The translations under genes and the position numbers were made by a program. DNA of 44,293 nucleotides from a virus: IMG/VR virus record IMGVR_UViG_3300050821_009382, positions 1 through 44,293 of that record; one strand, 5' to 3'. Below, piece by piece: positions 25,936 through 33,201 of this stretch (the stretch's first letter is position 1; every line of letters starts with the position of its first letter). The notes under the pieces are model-generated. The model was not told the DNA's origin. It worked only from the letters and a program-made list of their open reading frames with translations, and made no database searches.

Positions 25936-27321
25936 TCACAGAATTTGAGACGCTAACGTTGCCAGCGCGCTGCGCTCACCCTTTATGAGCGTTACGTGCC
26001 CGGAAATGGCATGTTCCTTGAATTTTTCTACTGCATACGACAGACCATTGGTGAAAACATCGACATTAGAATTGTCAATTTGTTCAATGTCACCCGTCAG
26101 AACAATTTTAGTGCCCTCCCCCGCTCGGGTGATGATGGTCTTCAATTCGTGCATCGACAAGTTCTGTGCCTCGTCAATGACAATGAACGCATTTGGAATC
26201 GAGCGCCCACGGATGAACGTGATTGCCTCAATCTCAATGAGGCCTTTTTCCTGCATGATTTCAAGGTACATGTTTTCGTTTGATTTTTCTACGTCCTGTC
26301 CAGAAGACCCGCGCTTACTGCGCTTCGGACGACCACGCTTGTTGTCCATCAAAAAGTTGAGATTGTCTCTCACGGGAGCAATCCAAGGTTCCATCTTTTC
26401 TTCCATCGTTCCTGGAAGAAATCCAATGTCTTTTCCTACAGGCTGAACTGGCCGAGTGACGATGAGCTTGTCATAACGTGCCATTGCGGGTTCGGTAGCG
26501 CCGCGAAGCTGGTCGAGGGCCGCCGCGAGAGCCAACAATGTTTTACCAGTACCGCTTGGGCCCACCAACGTCAGCAACTTGATATTTTCATCAAACAACA
26601 AATCAAGAGAGAAAATTTGTTCCTTGTTTCGAGGTTTCAAACCGTAGGCATGTTCAATCTTGGCGACTGGAATGAGAATTGAACCCGGAGACGTGCAGCG
26701 AGTGATAGCAGATTTTACCGTCTGGTCGCCCAACACATGTTTGATGACCACGATTTGGTTGGGATACAGTTTCTTTCCATTGAGGTACTGCTCAGGAACT
26801 TCGAGCTTGCCCGCCCTAAAGAAACCGTCCATCAGTTCTTCAGGTAGTTCGACGACGTCGACGCCGCGATAAAATTTTTGAGGGTCATCAGCAACCCTCA
26901 TCTTGAGGTAATCTTCACACGGGACATCCAAACTGTCTGCTTTGACTCGAACGTTGAGGTCCTTTGTCACCAAGATTGAACCCGGCAAATTTAGGGCACA
27001 AGCAATGATGAGATTGTCAGGCTTGTCACCTTGAAGGTCGAGAGGGAGCTTCAAAGTCATCACGTGCTTCACGACTTTAAGCGTGCCTCCGTCACGTAGT
27101 TGCACGCCTTTGAACAGACTACCTTTTTCTCGAAGGTCGTCAAGTGAACGAGTGACCAATCGAGCGTTCCGACCCACTTCGTCTGGTCGATTCTTTTGCC
27201 TATCGAGCTCTTCCAACACCACCATTGGGATGACGACGTCGTGTTCTTGAAAAGAAAAAATTGAATTCGGATCGATGAGCAAAACGTTAGTGTCGAGAAC
27301 GTACGTTTTCTTGATGGTCAT
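25936..27321 (-). CDS. PhoH-type protein: PIN nuclease fused to PhoH ATPase
   Basis: 461 residues from ATG 27321, which has AGGAG at ideal spacing; a GTG at 27348 is less likely. The N-terminal PIN domain shows KKTYVLDTNVLLIDP (Asp10) and conserved acidic positions (VVLEELD). The C-terminal PhoH ATPase has Walker A LVGPSGTGKT (about 253-260) and Walker B AFIVIDEAQN (about 373-381), followed by KIVLTGDIEQID. PIN-PhoH proteins (PhoH2 group) are RNA-acting helicase/ribonucleases. PhoH genes are frequent in large phages, but their role in infection is unsettled. It stands just upstream of the virion genes and back-to-back with the sigma-like gene. Confidence 0.92.
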   Translation of the reverse strand: MTIKKTYVLDTNVLLIDPNSIFSFQEHDVVIPMVVLEELDRQKNRPDEVGRNARLVTRSLDDLREKGSLFKGVQLRDGGTLKVVKHVMTLKLPLDLQGDKPDNLIIACALNLPGSILVTKDLNVRVKADSLDVPCEDYLKMRVADDPQKFYRGVDVVELPEELMDGFFRAGKLEVPEQYLNGKKLYPNQIVVIKHVLGDQTVKSAITRCTSPGSILIPVAKIEHAYGLKPRNKEQIFSLDLLFDENIKLLTLVGPSGTGKTLLALAAALDQLRGATEPAMARYDKLIVTRPVQPVGKDIGFLPGTMEEKMEPWIAPVRDNLNFLMDNKRGRPKRSKRGSSGQDVEKSNENMYLEIMQEKGLIEIEAITFIRGRSIPNAFIVIDEAQNLSMHELKTIITRAGEGTKIVLTGDIEQIDNSNVDVFTNGLSYAVEKFKEHAISGHVTLIKGERSALATLASQIL

Positions 27322-27451
27322 CTGCTCTCCTGAAGGTTGAACCTTCACTTAGTGCGTCTCATTTGGTCGTAACGATTTCATACATGTTTCTTGTACACTG
27401 ATTGACTGTAGGATGACTGTATATCAACTGGAGCTGGTGAGGACTATTCTG

Positions 27452-27727
27452 ATGAAAGACAACAAGAAGCACTTGACACTCGTATCATCTAATCGAGTAA
27501 TCGACGGTACGACATGTTTTGTCGCTCATTCACAGCAAAATATCGACTGTCAGAGAAAACGTTGTCCTCACTGGATTGACCACCGCGAAGGTCACAACTG
27601 TGTAATGATTACTGCACAAAATGGTGCCCACACTCTCCAAAAAATCGGTCAGATTTACGGACTGACAAGGATGAGAATTTGTCAAATTGAAAAGAGTATT
27701 TTCGAAAAAATCAGGTCGGTCAGTTAA
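27452..27727 (+). CDS. Small sigma-70 region-4-like DNA-binding regulator
   Basis: 91 residues from ATG 27452, which has GGTGAGG nine bases upstream; an ATG at 27413 in the same frame would add 13 residues but has no well-spaced ribosome site. The C-terminal third (TLQKIGQIYGLTRMRICQIE) closely follows the sigma-70 region 4.2 helix-turn-helix pattern. The middle has a CPHW...HNC cluster that may bind metal. No regions 2 or 3 exist, so it cannot be a full sigma factor; it could bind promoters or bridge polymerase, as T4 late regulators do. It is the only plus-strand gene in the first 33 kb. Confidence 0.72.
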   Translation: MKDNKKHLTLVSSNRVIDGTTCFVAHSQQNIDCQRKRCPHWIDHREGHNCVMITAQNGAHTLQKIGQIYGLTRMRICQIEKSIFEKIRSVS

Positions 27728-28204
27728 TCAGACGACGGGCTTCACGGCCTTTTTAGCCTTGATTTTCTTGCTGCTGGCGAGGACGAGGACGTCTTCACCC
27801 GCCGGGATTTCAGGCAAATCTTCATCCGCTTTTGGAGCGCTTTCGTCAACTTTTTCTTCAACTTCATTCGAAGAAACATCAGAAACGACAGGAACCTCTA
27901 CTTCAATCTTGAGATTGCCAACTGAAACTTCGACTTTTTCTTCGACAACGCCGTCATTTACAACTTTTTCAACTTTGACTTCAGGCTTCGGAAGTGATTG
28001 AGATTTGGTGACATCGACGATTGGTTTGACGACGTCAACGACCTTCGTCGGTTCTTTGACGTGCTTTGTTTCATGAACAACAGTGACACCTGAATCATCA
28101 GAGCGATGACCCAATCGACCGTTGCTGGCAGTTCTCGTGTAAGCAACTGCGGGGTCTAAACCCATGTCGCTGATGTCTCTAAGGATGGCGCGGTTCGATG
28201 GCAT
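27728..28204 (-). CDS. Acidic low-complexity protein, unknown function
   Basis: 158 residues. The first 45 are ordinary; the rest is a Val/Glu/Lys/Pro-rich low-complexity stretch, probably disordered, ending in a basic KKIKAKKAVK tail. AGGAG precedes ATG 28204 with eight-base spacing. It converges with the sigma-like gene, the two stop codons being adjacent. Similar disordered proteins can be scaffolds or inhibitors, but I cannot assign it. Confidence 0.65.
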   Translation of the reverse strand: MPSNRAILRDISDMGLDPAVAYTRTASNGRLGHRSDDSGVTVVHETKHVKEPTKVVDVVKPIVDVTKSQSLPKPEVKVEKVVNDGVVEEKVEVSVGNLKIEVEVPVVSDVSSNEVEEKVDESAPKADEDLPEIPAGEDVLVLASSKKIKAKKAVKPVV

Positions 28205-28300
28205 CTGTAGTATCTCCTGCGAAGTAAATAGGCTGCTTGAAACGACGAAGCCCCAGCATGCTTTGCCAGGGCCTTGTCATCGTGAATTTTGAAAAGTAGG

Positions 28301-28525
28301 TCAGACCGTTTCAGTCTTGACGGGCTTTTCTGCGCGCTTGGCCTTGTCAAGTTCAACAGTAAGCTTGACGAGCTCAGCAGTCTTGCTCTTCAGGTCACGC
28401 ATGCTCTTGCGAGCTCGGACGCCTGCCGCAGCATTTCCCTTTGCGTTCTTGACGATGTCAAGTTCAAGGACGTCCACGAGAGCCTTCAATTCAGTCCACT
28501 TTGCAATCACTTGGTTGTCATTCAT
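28301..28525 (-). CDS. Histone H1-like (Hc1-type) small DNA-binding protein
   Basis: 74 residues, mostly helical and Lys/Ala-rich. The segment NAKGNAAAGVRARKSMRDLK followed by a second helix (SKTAELVKLTVELDKAKR) matches the Hc1 pattern of chlamydial and phage histone-H1-like proteins. A perfect AGGAGG lies ten bases before ATG 28525, suggesting high expression, as expected for an abundant nucleoid protein. It may bind phage or host DNA; that is inference from the family. Confidence 0.65.
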   Translation of the reverse strand: MNDNQVIAKWTELKALVDVLELDIVKNAKGNAAAGVRARKSMRDLKSKTAELVKLTVELDKAKRAEKPVKTETV

Positions 28526-28605
28526 GTTAGGTAATCCTCCTGCAAGTAAGTATACCGCTCGCAGTCACTCGTAAAACTAAAGGGGTCGCAGCGCGCGACG
28601 GTGAA

Positions 28606-29130
28606 CTAACTCAAAGCGTCTGAAAATTCACTCGGAAACATGTTTCGATTCGACCGATAAAAGCGCTGCCAGTCACTGTCGAGAATGTATGAAACAGCAT
28701 GGTCTGTGTCATTACGAACAGAACGTCCTAAGGCTTGAATCACGGCCCTTGCAGTTTGACACGAGTACCAATTTGAATTTTTAGCGGCGCGCAACTGAAT
28801 GACCCGGTCGCCCAAGTATGGAAAAGGGACCTTGCACAAAATTTGAAACCGACTCGCGTCGTCCTTGAGGTCAACGCCCTCTGTCATCGACGGGCTGATG
28901 AGGACGGTCGGGTCCTTGCTTTGCATGTGAAATTCAATCATGTCTTCACGATTTTGTGCATCATGCATCAGCAACCGCGGTGACTTAATCGTGTCCACGA
29001 GGTACTTGGCAACTCGATAATTTACGCAATTGTGCACGACGACACCTGATGCCACAAAATTATGCGTTCGTTCTACTGTGATGTCAAAGACATGACGTTT
29101 ACCCACACTCTTTTTCCCTAGTAACTTCAT
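28606..29130 (-). CDS. Fractured XPD/DinG-type helicase, C-terminal part with C-intein
   Basis: 174 residues from ATG 29130, which overlaps the endonuclease stop as TGATG. Residues 1-34 are a C-intein (VFDITVERTHNFVASG, ending VVVHN). Residue 35 is the Cys that begins the C-extein (CVNYRVAKYL). The remaining 140 residues are the second RecA lobe of a superfamily 2 helicase, with SPSMTEGVDLKDDASRF (motif V) and QALGRSVRNDTDHA (motif VI). After trans-splicing to the product of 29866-31413 the helicase would be about 557 residues. Neither part could act alone, since the Walker motifs and the arginine finger are on different polypeptides. Confidence 0.9.
   Translation of the reverse strand: MKLLGKKSVGKRHVFDITVERTHNFVASGVVVHNCVNYRVAKYLVDTIKSPRLLMHDAQNREDMIEFHMQSKDPTVLISPSMTEGVDLKDDASRFQILCKVPFPYLGDRVIQLRAAKNSNWYSCQTARAVIQALGRSVRNDTDHAVSYILDSDWQRFYRSNRNMFPSEFSDALS
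29029..29130 (-). other. C-terminal half of split intein (34 residues)
   Basis: Encodes intein block F (HVFDITVERTHNF) and block G (VVVHN), with the penultimate His and terminal Asn needed for Asn cyclisation, followed by the +1 Cys. Size and motifs match C-inteins of natural phage split inteins such as the gp41 group. Confidence 0.92.
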
Positions 29131-29864
29131 CACTTTACGCTGATGCCTTTCTGATTGAGCACGTCATTAGTCCAAAGCTGTGAATCGTTTGGATGTTCTG
29201 CATGAAACCATTCCCACTTTTCTTTACCAATACCGAATAATCGACCCTTGATTTCTACCCACGTGTTCGCAAACTCACCAGTTTTGACGAAAGCATCAAT
29301 GATATATTGCCGTTCATCAGGCATCCGATGTGAAATTTGCCAATCAAAATCAATGTGATTAGCGTTACACCAATTGACAAAGGCAAATTCATAGCTACCA
29401 ACACAAATCAATTCTTCACCCGTCAACCAATGAGCGATTTTTTGACTTCGACGTATCACACTTCGAGCCTTTGAATACACCGACGCTGGTCTACGTCGTA
29501 ACTTCAGACAAAGATTCGCACGTTTCGTTGGGTCGGCCCACATCTTCTTCGCAAGAACTGACCTTTGCAATCGACGGAACTGTCGTGTTTCATCAGTTAT
29601 GCCGTTCATGATTGCTTTTCTATATGATTCAACTTGCCACAATTTCTTCGACCGACAACTTCTACACAACCATGGATAATCTTTCATCACCTCATCACGT
29701 AGCATTGTGACATACACGTCTGTACACTCATCACATGCATACTCAATGCGGCGCTTACGCCCTGAACTATCTTTGCGCTGATATGCATGTGTTAATGTGA
29801 ATTCGTCCTTGTTCAGCACGAATTCACCAATCTGTAACAACCGTGGTAAGGCATGGGCCGACAT
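29130..29864 (-). CDS. VSR-like homing endonuclease between the split-intein halves
   Basis: 244 residues. An N-terminal zinc-finger-like region has CDEC at 44-47 and CRSC at 67-70. A basic helical linker follows, then a nuclease domain with GSYEFAFVNWC (about 157-166), YIIDAF (Asp190) and TWVEIKGRLFG (E204, K206), the arrangement of VSR-like (EDxHD-type) homing nucleases. It starts one base after the stop of the N-terminal helicase gene and overlaps the C-terminal gene, so it fills the fracture exactly. Its likely target is the uninterrupted helicase gene. I know the same combination only from fractured split-intein genes in environmental phage DNA. Confidence 0.85.
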   Translation of the reverse strand: MSAHALPRLLQIGEFVLNKDEFTLTHAYQRKDSSGRKRRIEYACDECTDVYVTMLRDEVMKDYPWLCRSCRSKKLWQVESYRKAIMNGITDETRQFRRLQRSVLAKKMWADPTKRANLCLKLRRRPASVYSKARSVIRRSQKIAHWLTGEELICVGSYEFAFVNWCNANHIDFDWQISHRMPDERQYIIDAFVKTGEFANTWVEIKGRLFGIGKEKWEWFHAEHPNDSQLWTNDVLNQKGISVK

Positions 29865-29865
29865 G

Positions 29866-31413
29866 CTAATAGGTACGGTGCACTATGTCAAGGATATCAT
29901 CTTCTTCAGTTAGTTCATCTGCGCATACCCACCCTCGATTTTGAGTGAAAATGAGGTGCTCGGGCGTACACACTAATCGCTCATTCTCGAACTGTAACTC
30001 GATACAATCACGTTCACCATTGTCATAAACCGCTGTAACGGGTTGACCAATAAACTCTTGAACAGCTTCATCCCATGAAACAACGCAATCACCAACTTCA
30101 ATCTCAGAAAGTGGTTTCTGTGAATTGTCAAACATGTGTACCTTCTGTGAACCTTCAACACAATGAATTATGCCCTTTTCAGTTTTGTGTCCTTCGAGAA
30201 GCTGTTGAACGACTTGAGCCATTTTGGGCAAAGTATTGTCAATGTTCGCTCGATTCATGCTTCCTACGTCCAAAAAGTGAACGGGGCGATTTGCCACTGG
30301 AAAGGGCGATGGAATGCGCAAAAACGCAACGTCGTTTGAATTTAACCCTATCGATTTACAGAACGTGTCCTTATCGACGACCGTCGCAGACATCATCACT
30401 ACTCGAGAACCAAATCGGTACAAGTGTTCATTTCCATATGATGATACGTCAACAGGTTTGAATTCGAATTTGCGGCCGCCGCGAGCTTCGCCCGGAGGCG
30501 CCTTCACCGGGTTCATCACCCAATTTGTCGGGTCGTACGCCTCAATGAATCGATTGACCTTGCAGATGTGCTTGTCGAGCATTTCGTATCGCTTGCTGGT
30601 CTCACTCATTCCAGAGGCTTCATGACCTCCGTCAACAAAGCCCTGAGACAACTTTTTCTCCATTTCACGAAGGGCCTTACTGACAGCTTTCTTGTAAGAG
30701 CCTTTTATCCATTCAAAGACTGCTGCGTCGGTGTCCAATTTTGGAATTTTGCAACCGAGCGACCGAGCGAATCGTTCGGAAAATGACACTTCAATGAACT
30801 TTCCTAATTCATTCTCGATATTATGACATTCATCAATGACTAATAACGACCGCGGCGTCAGTTGCTTAGCATACATCGTTTCGGCGAGAAAATACGAAAA
30901 GTTAGTGATGCCGATCGGAAATTCCAAGAACTCTTCCTTGTCGAGTGTGTACGGACATGCTTGGGTGCAACACTTGTGAAATTCTGAACCCTTCAATTGC
31001 TTACCGAGTTGTTTAAGCAATCGACGTGAATCTGAACATCTCATGTCCTCATAGAACCTACAACCATAGTTGTTAGCCGACTTGAGCGACCTCATCAAGT
31101 TTTTCCCAGACGATGGACCAAAGTCATCCATGTACTGTGACTGCAGAATTTTCTGTGTGGTCAGGACGTAGGCACCCGACGTTTCTTGCTTGACGCCATC
31201 AATTTCATCACCGTACGTGGTCCCACCGTGTTCAGCAAGAAACCGCGCTACGGTGATGCCAATCGCTGACTTACCACCGCCAGTGCCAATTTCAAGAATG
31301 ACAAACTTTTTCCCTTGTGCCAAGAACGCATCAAGTGCAAATTCAATCGCCTTACGTTGTTCAGGACGTACAGCATCAAAAGGAAAGTACGCCTTAACGT
31401 CATAGTGAGTCAT
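29866..31413 (-). CDS. Fractured XPD/DinG-type helicase, N-terminal part with N-intein
   Basis: 515 residues. Residues 1-417 are the N-extein: Walker A EIGTGGGKSA (43-49), DEAH-type box VIDECHN (194-197) and motif III VMMSATV (about 340-345). Cysteines at 118, 126, 148/149 and 153 are placed like the iron-sulphur cluster ligands of XPD/DinG 5'-3' helicases. Residues 418-515 are an N-intein beginning CVEGSQKVHM. The break falls in GIIH-C-VNYR, a conserved helicase segment of the second lobe, so splicing restores GIIHCVNYRVA. Function needs the partner encoded at 28606-29130. Start: ATG 31413. Confidence 0.92.
   Translation of the reverse strand: MTHYDVKAYFPFDAVRPEQRKAIEFALDAFLAQGKKFVILEIGTGGGKSAIGITVARFLAEHGGTTYGDEIDGVKQETSGAYVLTTQKILQSQYMDDFGPSSGKNLMRSLKSANNYGCRFYEDMRCSDSRRLLKQLGKQLKGSEFHKCCTQACPYTLDKEEFLEFPIGITNFSYFLAETMYAKQLTPRSLLVIDECHNIENELGKFIEVSFSERFARSLGCKIPKLDTDAAVFEWIKGSYKKAVSKALREMEKKLSQGFVDGGHEASGMSETSKRYEMLDKHICKVNRFIEAYDPTNWVMNPVKAPPGEARGGRKFEFKPVDVSSYGNEHLYRFGSRVVMMSATVVDKDTFCKSIGLNSNDVAFLRIPSPFPVANRPVHFLDVGSMNRANIDNTLPKMAQVVQQLLEGHKTEKGIIHCVEGSQKVHMFDNSQKPLSEIEVGDCVVSWDEAVQEFIGQPVTAVYDNGERDCIELQFENERLVCTPEHLIFTQNRGWVCADELTEEDDILDIVHRTY
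29869..30162 (-). other. N-terminal half of split intein (98 residues)
   Basis: Starts with the nucleophile Cys. Block A is PLSEIEVGDCVVSWD, and block B is LVCTPEHLIFT with the TxxH triad (T66, H69 of the intein). It ends after EEDDILDIVHRTY at a TAG stop. No endonuclease domain is inside; the endonuclease is a separate gene. Confidence 0.92.
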
Positions 31414-31463
31414 TTGTGACTCATCGTACTACGACAATTGACGTTCTACACGGTGATTGTTTG

Positions 31464-32057
31464 TCAAGAACCGATGATTTTGTCAGCGATGCCGAATTCG
31501 AGGGCTTGTTTAGCATCAATGTAGAAATCGAGCATTGGATTCATCACCTTGCCAATCGTTTCCGCGGTCATTTTCGTTTCAGCAATGAGTGCATTGACCA
31601 TTTGATTTTGAAGTCGAGTCAATTCTTGAGATTGATTGGCGACTTCAAATACGTTGCCCACGACTCCTCCCGACGCAGGATGCATCATGATACGTGCAGA
31701 CGCACCAATGAGACGTTTCCCTTTTACACCAGACGCAAGCAATAGCACCCCTGCAGACATCACTTTTCCTAATGCGACAGTGTGAACTGGGCACGGGAGA
31801 AATTTGATGCAATCGTATAAACTGAACATTTCATCAATTGAACCGCCATACGTTGACACAATGAGATGAATAGGCATTTTGCTGACATGTGCTAAGTGCA
31901 ATAATTGCGCAATGACTTGAGCAATGACGTGTTCTGTCACTTCGCCGTGAAGAAATACCATGCGTGAACTGTCTGTCTGAGAAACCGCTGCGGAAATTTG
32001 CTCGACGCCCTGCGATTCATCACCAACGTTTTTAGCTTCAAATGTTTGACGTCCCAT
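31464..32057 (-). CDS. ClpP-type serine protease
   Basis: 197 residues from ATG 32057, with AAGGGAG six bases upstream; a TTG at 32099 is less likely. The catalytic triad is visible: Ser101 in GKVMSAGVLLLASG, His126 in IMMHPASGG, Asp177 in MLDFYIDAKQALEFG. The oxyanion GGSI is at 71-74. ClpP forms barrel proteases that need a Clp ATPase; none is in this window, so the enzyme may use the host's, act alone on unfolded substrates, or serve as a head-maturation protease, as some phage ClpP-fold enzymes do. It overlaps the preceding gene by 20 bases. Confidence 0.9.
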   Translation of the reverse strand: MGRQTFEAKNVGDESQGVEQISAAVSQTDSSRMVFLHGEVTEHVIAQVIAQLLHLAHVSKMPIHLIVSTYGGSIDEMFSLYDCIKFLPCPVHTVALGKVMSAGVLLLASGVKGKRLIGASARIMMHPASGGVVGNVFEVANQSQELTRLQNQMVNALIAETKMTAETIGKVMNPMLDFYIDAKQALEFGIADKIIGS

Positions 32058-32316
32058 CAGGTGCTCCCTTGATTTCTTGGTCAGGTTCTGGATTGCCAAT
32101 CAAGAACATTTCGTTGTCACTTAGCGAACGAACGAGCTGATTGATTGCACGCATATGTGTTACGTTTTCTAATTCGAGGGCCAACAAATGAATGATGAGC
32201 AGCAGTTGTCGTTGACTAAATCCGAAATTGCTAATTTCGTGCACGACTTGCCTACACGCCATATTTTCAGCGGCGCGCTTTTCTGATTGAGCTTCGCCGT
32301 ACAACAGTGTAGTCAC
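32038..32316 (-). CDS. Unknown small protein upstream of clpP-like gene
   Basis: 92 residues, helical, with an FSQRQLLLIIHLLALELENV amphipathic or hydrophobic helix. The GTG start overlaps the previous stop as GTGA, and its end overlaps the ClpP-like start. No motif is recognised; co-expression with the protease is likely from the overlaps. Confidence 0.65.
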   Translation of the reverse strand: MTTLLYGEAQSEKRAAENMACRQVVHEISNFGFSQRQLLLIIHLLALELENVTHMRAINQLVRSLSDNEMFLIGNPEPDQEIKGAPDGTSNI

Positions 32317-32777
32317 TTGACAATTTCCTCTCGAGCGAACGTTTCGATTTTGAACATATTTTCCCCCAAAATGCGAACGTATTTGCCTTGCCTCATTCCG
32401 TCCTCTTCATCAGTCGTTAGGACAACAAACGCTCCCCATTGCTGATTTTCAACAATGAATTGTGCTGCTTCCCAAGTTGATAAGTCAGCATCGACCCCTT
32501 CGAGAGCACTAACAAGTTGTGGTGCCATTCCCATCTTAACATCATCGATGGTCGGTATTGAACTCATGGCTTCACGTGACACGACTTCCGAACGACACAC
32601 GTCGATGACTTTGTGGCATATGCCGCAATTGTTACACTGTGAAAATTTCGGCTGCACGTTGCCAGCGTCATCAATCACAGAAAACACAGTGAATTGATGT
32701 TGAGGAGGATTGGGTGCACGCTTGAACTGCGGAAGCACACACCGACACGTGATGAGATGTTTGAGACCAGTCGACAT
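32313..32777 (-). CDS. Unknown protein with Cys-rich metal-binding N-terminus
   Basis: 154 residues. CRC near residue 11 and CNNCGICHKV near residues 48-57 form a likely zinc site. The rest is an alpha/beta domain with WEAAQFIVENQQWGAFVVLT. GGAG lies ten bases before the ATG. It heads the three-gene run ending in the protease. I cannot assign a function. Confidence 0.7.
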   Translation of the reverse strand: MSTGLKHLITCRCVLPQFKRAPNPPQHQFTVFSVIDDAGNVQPKFSQCNNCGICHKVIDVCRSEVVSREAMSSIPTIDDVKMGMAPQLVSALEGVDADLSTWEAAQFIVENQQWGAFVVLTTDEEDGMRQGKYVRILGENMFKIETFAREEIVK

Positions 32778-32818
32778 TCAAAAATTTCTCCAGACTCGAC
32801 CCAGCACTTCAAACAATT

Positions 32819-33139
32819 TCAATCGTGCTTTTTTTTAGATTTAGTCGTAAGCGATGGAAATGTGGGTGACCCCGAGTCAGCATTGCCCTGTTTCCAAGAA
32901 TCGTCTTCGGCCGCGGCGATAGCAACGTCAACCGACTTCGAAAAAACTCGAGCCGCTCGGTGAAAACCCTCTTCAACCGAAGCATTAATGATTGTCATCA
33001 ATTTCGCGAGGTCGTTTGGTTCTAATTTGACGATTGACCTTGATGCTGTCATGATATTTGCATTCACCGTGTCTTTGATGCTGTCTAAGAACGACAGTGA
33101 TGCCTTGTCAATTTGATTACGAGGGTTCTGCTTGCTCAT
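32819..33139 (-). CDS. Unknown small protein
   Basis: 106 residues, mainly helical, with a disordered Ser/Lys-rich tail (SLTTKSKKKHD). AAGG lies six bases before ATG 33139. It is divergent from the plus-strand gene at 33202, with 62 bases between starts. No family recognised. Confidence 0.6.
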   Translation of the reverse strand: MSKQNPRNQIDKASLSFLDSIKDTVNANIMTASRSIVKLEPNDLAKLMTIINASVEEGFHRAARVFSKSVDVAIAAAEDDSWKQGNADSGSPTFPSLTTKSKKKHD

Positions 33140-33201
33140 GTGGTACCTTCATCAATGGTAGGTACATACTTAGACTCAGTAAACAGCGGAGTGAATTGAA
33201 C

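Noticed and set aside
28156-28356. Open frame across the gap between the Hc1-like gene and the acidic protein gene
   Set aside because: It overlaps both genes out of frame, and its product looks like antisense composition with no motif.
33097-33201. N-terminal extension of the plus-strand gene to 33097
   Set aside because: It would overlap the divergent gene at 32819-33139, and the extra codons have odd composition; ATG 33202 has a ribosome site.
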